NCBI GenBank assembly: GCA_028554755.1
Contig: JAPTOF010000003.1
Coordinates: forward strand, 2,336,501-2,400,500
Length of the DNA stretch: 64,000 bases
Direction of reading: 5' to 3'
From: Cordia subcordata
Taxonomy: Eukaryota > Streptophyta > Magnoliopsida > Boraginales > Cordiaceae
Shown: piece by piece, positions 58,221-64,000 of the stretch
Layout of the letters: the number at the start of each line of letters is the position of its first letter
How positions within the stretch are numbered: the stretch's first letter is position 1
Position numbers and translations under genes: made by a program
The notes under the pieces: generated by a model
Told to the model about the DNA's origin: nothing
Seen by the model: only the letters and a program-made list of their open reading frames with translations
Database searches by the model: none

Positions 58221-59379
58221 AGAAAAATGCAAATGCGTGGTTGATTAGAAATTAATTAAATAATAAAGTAAACTTTTTTAAATTATTTATTTCTTTTTCC
58301 CCCCTTATCTGTCTAGCTTTTTTTTCTTTGTAACTATGCTTGTGTGTAGGGACCACTAAATTATAAACCAAAGATTTGGGATCATAATTGCGGATGGAAT
58401 GTTTACTTATTAGGTAATCATCGCAAGATAGAGGACGCGTATTTTATGAAAATTGCATGTTAGACATCAGGTATTATAATAATAACAGAAAGATCATAAT
58501 CACCGGATGAACGGTTTGCATGCTATATTTTTATGAATTAGCCCCTAAACTATTTTGCGTGAGACATTTTGGCCATTGAACTATTAAAATGATGAGCTTT
58601 TTGATCTTTAAATTAAGTTTTAGATATATTAGACCTTTTAGCTGTATATGTGCAAATATTAATATTATTATTAGTCCTTTTAGTTATTTATGTATTATGA
58701 CCGTACAAGTATGTTGGTTTTTGTAACAAAATAGCTATGTTTTGGACAAAAATGATAGAATGACTGACGGTATCTAGCAATTAATATTTTGAAGACCAAA
58801 AAAGTCACTTTAATATAGCTTAGAGATCAAAATGTCTTTCGAATATCATAATTCAGAGACTTATAGAGGAATTAATTTTTTTATGAACTTTTCACGACCT
58901 ATGATAGAATTTACACTTTTGTTTTAATTTAATCTCTCACCTTCGACCTAATTTCCCATTACTTATGGAATTTAAAGTGTTTAATTAGATAAATTGGGTG
59001 GAAAGAAAAAGGGAGGGGAAGGAAAGGAGAATTCTCCATTTGTTTAGATTGAAATTTTTGGGGAACAGGATGGGAAAATGAGAGACAAGAGTATCCTTTA
59101 AATTTAGTGATGTCAGTTCTTGTCTTTCGCCCGAATTAGGAAAAAAGGAAAAGAAAAAAGATAAGGTGATAATTTGTGAAATGACCAAAAATCACATGAC
59201 TTAGTAAAACCGAAATGAAAAACAGCTATCAAATATTTTATTATTGTCCTCGTATAATTTAGTAATTTACATGCTTATTCCTTTTTTCCTTTTCTTCTCC
59301 AATTCAAATAAAAATTTACGAAATCCTTCTTTCGCCTCATGTTCTATTCAGGTTCGGGCTTGTTTTAAATTGGCTTCTT

Positions 59380-59381
<2 letters not shown>
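58221..59381. other. Intergenic DNA upstream of the proline-rich protein gene
   Basis: No gene seen. Two purine-rich segments at about 59000 and 59140. Confidence 0.45.

Positions 59382-59416
<35 letters not shown>
59382..59416. repeat. (AT)n microsatellite
   Basis: About 17 AT units abutting the left end of an inverted-repeat element. Confidence 0.92.
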
Positions 59417-59417
<1 letters not shown>

Positions 59418-59419
<2 letters not shown>

Positions 59420-60615
59420 CCTAATAAATCTAACTTTTATATGGGATGACACTTATTAATCTTTATATTTGATTTTAGCCACTTATTTATTCTTAACTTA
59501 TGTTAAATCTAGCAAAGTTATATTCCTATTGCTAAAAGTAATACAGTTATTAAGCTGCCTTTTTTTTGAATTTTATCTTAAAAAATTACAAAAATACAAA
59601 AATAACTCATCTATCCCTCCATATATTATACAAAGAAAATTTTGTTAAAATATCAACAAATCCTAGCTATTAAATTATATTAAAATATCTTACTTCTATC
59701 TAAAAATAAATTTTCCTCTCAATTTTTTACTCTTCTATCCCACCATATGTGAAATAAAGAAAATTTTCCTTTTCTTTCCTTTACTTCTAAATATTAATTT
59801 TTTTTCTTTTTTGTGCCATTGTTTTCTCTTTAATTTTCTGCCTTTTCTTTCTCATTATCAATTTTCTCACTTGCTTTCTTAATCAAGCATTGCATTGAGT
59901 CCTTATTTGGTTGCTTCATCCACTATGTACTCTTTTTTTTTTTTATAAGAGAAGAAATTTTAAATATCATGGTAAAACATATATTTAATCAAACAATGAT
60001 GTTGTTAATGTCTCTTTGACATTACTAAATTAAGAAACCCAAATATAATAAACGTTCAATAACTATCAGTAATTAAACTAATGGAGCTAGATTCTGAGAA
60101 CTTGAAGTAACAATGAAGTCTAACAACAAAAAAAATCTAACTTAGATGTTATAATTAGACTAAAATAAGAAAGGTCTTTTTAAATATAAAATCTTCATTA
60201 AATTTAAATGGGTATTAACAAAATTCATATGAAATAGCACAAGAATTTGCAAAGAAGTATAATAAGATTCATAACAAAATCAGAATCAAATGGGTTTTCT
60301 TTACATTCAAATTATTACAAAAATCAGATGGGTATTTTTATATTTGTAGTTTTGATTTTTGGTTCGTGTTTGATGTTTGGATCTAAAAAAGGAAAAAGAA
60401 AAAAGATGTGGGATTTTGACTTGCATGGCAAGGGTACTTTAGTCTAAAAAAATAAATAATACTAATTTGTTTGTTAATTTTTTTAATAATAATTCAATAA
60501 AAGGTTAATAAGTAGCTAAAACTAAATAAAAGGATTAACAAGTGTCATCCATATAAAAGTTAGGCTTATTAGGTAGAATTAATAAAAGTTAGGCTTATTA
60601 GGTGGAATTAATCCA
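59418..60615. mobile_element. Inverted-repeat element, about 1.2 kb
   Basis: The left arm (59418-59500) and the reverse of the right arm (60495-60580) match for about 90 bp: 'cacctaataaatctaacttt', 'tatatgggatgacacttatt' and 'gattttagccacttatt', with few differences. The right end carries a 26-bp tandem duplication of 'aaaagttaggcttattaggt'. The interior is AT-rich without a transposase. Outer ends and target duplication are not resolved. Confidence 0.6.
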
Positions 60616-61801
60616 TATATATTAAGTTTTGAAAAGGAAAAAAAAAGTATTTTTTTAGGAGTTCAAACTATTGGTTTTTTCTGGGAAAGAAAAAAAGTTG
60701 AAATTGAGTTCTTTAAAGAGTTTTAACTTTTTTAAAAACTAATCCAAATACTTATTGCAAAATCAGAGCAATTTTTTTGGTTAGAAGTACTCTTTTGTAA
60801 AACACCAAAACCAATCAAAATGAACCCTTAGTTACTCTTGTTTTTGTTCATAGAAATTTTTTGAAGGACTTTTTCTTTTCCAATTCAAACAAAAATTTAC
60901 AAGCATCCTAATTATCTCCCCTCTTTCTAGGTGAGGGAACCTCCTTTTCTCAATGTCTCTTATTTAGAGTAATAAATACCAATAATACAATATTTATACT
61001 TCTTACTAATTAATCCTATAACTTTTTACACACAAAAAGAAAAAAATATCACTAAACTGTTAGACCCGCAGCTATTTTCTTGGGGATTGAATTTGCGGCC
61101 GAGGCTAGGGTGGGTATTGCGTATTAATTGACACAAGTCTGAGGTCAGGTGGAGAAGGGCTTGTGTTGCATTTATTGTTTGGTTTAATTCAAGTATTTTG
61201 TATGCTGCCATGTAATTAAACCTACAGTTATAATTATCTAGTCACGTGACCTTCGTGGTCTTGGGTGTTTTGGTACAACCAATCTAGTCTAAGACTTTGT
61301 TTGGCTCGTGGACGATATAAATTCTTTAGGTATTTGAAATCTAAAATGTCTTGTGACTTATGTTCTTGACAATATAATTTTTAGGATATGGTGTTGAGAT
61401 ATTCTTGTCATAAAAAAGATTTTTATGTTCAAATTTATATTCTTTTATTGCAAACATTGTAAATCTTAATCATTTTAAAATAAAATAAAATACATTTTAT
61501 TCCTGTATGACATTTCCTCTTCTTTAAAAAAATGTTACATGTTGGCCTTCCTCGTTGAATTTTCCATTAAAACTAATAAAAGGGTATCTACAATTCATGT
61601 TGACTTATCAATAACGAAAATAATCAAATAAATTGGTGCAAATTTCTTCTCTGATTTTAAAAATAACGTAGATCAAATTTTCCTTTTATTTGAAATAAAG
61701 TATAAAAACACCACAGGATGAAAATAAAAAATATATCTCATACGTTATGTTAGTTTCTTTGTTTATATGCATTTATATATATGTATGTATATGCATTCAC
61801 T

Positions 61802-61833
<32 letters not shown>

Positions 61834-61859
61834 TGTATTTAATATTTACTTAATATTCT
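60616..61859. other. AT-rich intergenic DNA
   Basis: No gene seen. 'ccaattcaaacaaaaattta' at about 60880 repeats a sequence at about 59298. Confidence 0.45.
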
Positions 61860-61879
61860 TAGAAATTTTGGATAGCTTT

Positions 61880-62062
61880 TAGGGAATTTGAAAGAGTTTA
61901 AAGAGGATAGAGTTTCTCTATTATATTTCTCTGCACCTTTGGTTACCTTGTGTTATAGTACTTATAATACACAAGAATTTACGTACAAGATTACAAGATA
62001 CAGATAAAACCTACTAGGACTCTCTTTTGAAAAGAGAGTCCTAGTAGGTAGCGTCCTTATCA
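61880..62062 (-). repeat. Partial 3' LTR of a third Copia element
   Basis: On the minus strand the LTR begins TGATAAGGACGC at 62062, right after a GGGCG tract, and contains 'TATTATAAGTACTATA' as a TATA-like promoter. The left limit is estimated. A 39-nt palindrome lies near its start. Confidence 0.55.
62010..62048. repeat. Perfect 39-nt palindrome
   Basis: Arms of 19 bp (CCTACTAGGACTCTCTTTT and its exact complement) around a single G. It lies inside the LTR remnant, about 15 bp from its start. Confidence 0.97.
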
Positions 62063-62310
62063 CGCCCGAAGCTAAATCCCGAATGGCAAGCTTTGAACAC
62101 AATTTGTTGAACTATGCACAGACAAAAGTTTTGTCATAATGTCAGCTAGTTGCTCAATAGACGAAATGAAGCAAACTTTCAACTGTCAACAGCAACCTTT
62201 TTCACGAGCAAAACATGCATCTATCTCTATATGTTTTGTGCAAGCATGAAATACTGGATTTACTATTAAGTACGTCGCTCCAATATTATCATAAGTGCGC
62301 GTGAAACTTT
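62063..62310 (-). pseudogene. Copia RNase H remnant
   Basis: The minus strand reads [20 protein letters not shown] + [11 protein letters not shown], a stop, then VCFISSIEQLADIMTKLLS, matching the end of Copia RNase H (NPVFHARTKHIEID.HFVRE and QLADIFTK blocks). It is followed by a polypurine-like tract and an LTR start. No further pol parts are found upstream, so it is a truncated 3' end. Confidence 0.8.
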
Positions 62311-62943
62311 TACTCACCACAGGGGCTTGTTGTGAAACTTTTAATGATATAGGGGTGTTGTGCACTTAAAATAGACGACATGGACGTTTGGTGTATTTTA
62401 TCATTTATTTATTTATTATTAATCTTGTAATGAAGGATATACAGGGATTACAAAACAAAAAAGACAGATAAGATTAATCTAAATGTATTACTTTTAAAGA
62501 TTATAATTAAAAGTAATATAATATATGTTTTGAAATGTTTTACAAGAATATATATAGAAAGTCATGTATTTTATTTTTAAAAATAAGTTTTTTTTACCCT
62601 CCAAGGTATAAACATACAATTGTATTAGAAATACAAAATTTATCATTCTAGTTATTCATGAAGGAAAATTAAAATATTAATATCTAATTTTGAATAGAGG
62701 TCATATTTTTCCATAATAGAAATAAATAAAAGAATTTGAATAAAAATTATCTAATAATTCATAAATAATTTCTAATTCAAATAAGTATCAAAATGTCATA
62801 TACAATTTAGGAATTTACGTAGTAGATACTTTTTGAGCTAAGTGAAAAAAAAGATATGATATGTAACAAAAAGTATGCTATGTTACACCTGCATGATACA
62901 CAAAATAAATTAGTATTTTTATTAATTATTTATTTATAGTTAA

Positions 62944-62953
<10 letters not shown>

Positions 62954-62980
<27 letters not shown>
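62954..62980. repeat. (AT)n microsatellite
   Basis: About 13 AT units. Confidence 0.9.
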
Positions 62981-62985
<5 letters not shown>

Positions 62986-63449
62986 ATTTTGATTGGGAAG
63001 TAGCTTCTTGTATGATAGGAGATAGATTAAATCTTTTTGGAGGAAAAATATATATGACATCTGGACAACGTGGCATAAAAAATGCAAAAATATTATTTCA
63101 TAATATACACTAATTTAGTTGATAAAAATATAATATTGAATTACGTACAAATAATTAAATTATGAGATAATTTACAATTGAAAAAATAATGTTCATTTTA
63201 GATTATGAAATAAAATCATGGTATAGATGTGACTTTATTTGTATAAATTACTTGACTTTAAAAATATTGCTCAATTGAGATATGACATGAATTAATGAAA
63301 ATAAATTTTGGAGAGAAAAAGATGCATGAGAAGAGGACATGTGGCATTTTTAAATATGGCATGTACCTTACTTTATATAACACATAGATAGATATAGATA
63401 CACATATAATTTATGTTTAATGCACAAAAAACCCTAAATTTTGGCTTTT

Positions 63450-63451
<2 letters not shown>

Positions 63452-63484
<33 letters not shown>
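63452..63484. repeat. (AT)n microsatellite
   Basis: About 16 AT units. Confidence 0.9.
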
Positions 63485-63489
<5 letters not shown>

Positions 63490-63607
63490 AGCAGTAAAAA
63501 ATTGTTCAATCACAAATTTATCAGAGGAAGAAATCAACTGGTTGCAAAAGATTACGTACAATGTAGACAAACTAAATAAGTGTATGGTGATGAGAGATTT
63601 TAGACTT

Positions 63608-63633
63608 TATTATTATTATTATTATTATTATTT
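63608..63633. repeat. (ATT)n microsatellite
   Basis: Eight ATT units. Confidence 0.9.
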
Positions 63634-64000
63634 ATTTTGGGTAATGAAGCATGATATCTTTGAGGAGAAGAAAAAAGTTTATTTTGTAAATAAAAATATT
63701 AAGGGTGAATATGGAACATGAATAAATTAAAGGTATTAATTTTAACAGTTTTGACTGTTAGTTAATAAATTTAAATAATTATTAATATATTTTAGGATAT
63801 AAAATATCACTAATCTCATAATATACATTAAAAAAGAGTCAACTGGAAAAGTCCCTCTGTTTTCAAGAAACGCCCTTAATTCTTAAAGATAAAAATATGA
63901 CAATATATGTTTCTGCCTTTCTTTTTCTCCGGCCAACCCATCCCTGACCCCCTAACCCCTCCCTTCCCCTCTTTAATTCCCCTACTGCATCCTCACCCTA

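Larger units (their letters stand above)
62311..64000. other. AT-rich intergenic DNA to the window end
   Basis: No gene seen apart from microsatellites. The last 80 bp are C-rich and may approach another gene outside the window. Confidence 0.45.

Noticed and set aside
1..64000. Bacterial-type features such as operons, CRISPR arrays, phage or plasmid origins
   Set aside because: Spliceosomal introns, plant gene families and plant retroelements show that this is nuclear plant DNA. No such features are present.

Overview
The window is nuclear DNA from a flowering plant, most likely a eudicot. It is AT-rich, its genes carry spliceosomal GT-AG introns, and intergenic space is filled with decayed Copia LTR elements, Helitrons, hAT- and Mutator-like short elements, a LINE, a SINE and many AT microsatellites. 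I cannot name the species from sequence alone. There are no bacterial features (operons, ribosome binding sites, CRISPR).

Three genes are well supported, all on the minus strand. Two are paralogous Lsi2-type silicon/metalloid efflux transporters with identical three-exon structures and identical intron phases: gene A (496-5251) and gene B (29271-32172). They lie head to tail about 24 kb apart and differ mainly in a hydrophilic central loop. The third (54933-58007) is a two-exon gene for a 462-residue proline/serine-rich protein of the plant 'hydroxyproline-rich glycoprotein family' group. A fourth, weaker candidate (about 52151-53285) has a TATA box, a leader and two coding exons that join in frame, but I do not recognise its product and did not find its 3' exons.

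The 24 kb between the two transporters is a graveyard of mobile elements. In order it holds: a Copia 3' end (about 7370-8100), a MITE (8294-8692), an unrecognised coding fragment (about 9208-9469), an AT-rich MITE (10385-11023), a non-autonomous Helitron with defined ends (12982-13875), a nearly complete but inactivated Copia element with LTRs and a 5-bp target duplication (14086-18246), an inverted-repeat element (about 19370-22115), a hAT-type element inserted into an older foldback (22413-23030), a 5'-truncated LINE (23677-24155), a full SINE (25160-25411) and a Mutator-like element carrying a reverse-transcribed transcript end (27116-28197).

Downstream of gene B are a small hAT MITE, a roughly 1-kb near-perfect foldback (33250-34310), a mutated piece of 25S rRNA gene (38012-38268), and a large decayed autonomous-type Helitron with Rep, helicase and RPA-like parts (about 41690-49162). 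A single exon of a prephenate aminotransferase gene lies antisense inside intron 1 of the candidate gene. The last 6 kb holds another inverted-repeat element, a Copia remnant with a 39-nt perfect palindrome in its LTR, and microsatellites. I see no undescribed defence or metabolic system. The noteworthy signals are the nested insertions, the rRNA relic, the captured exon and the duplicated 3' end of the proline-rich protein gene.
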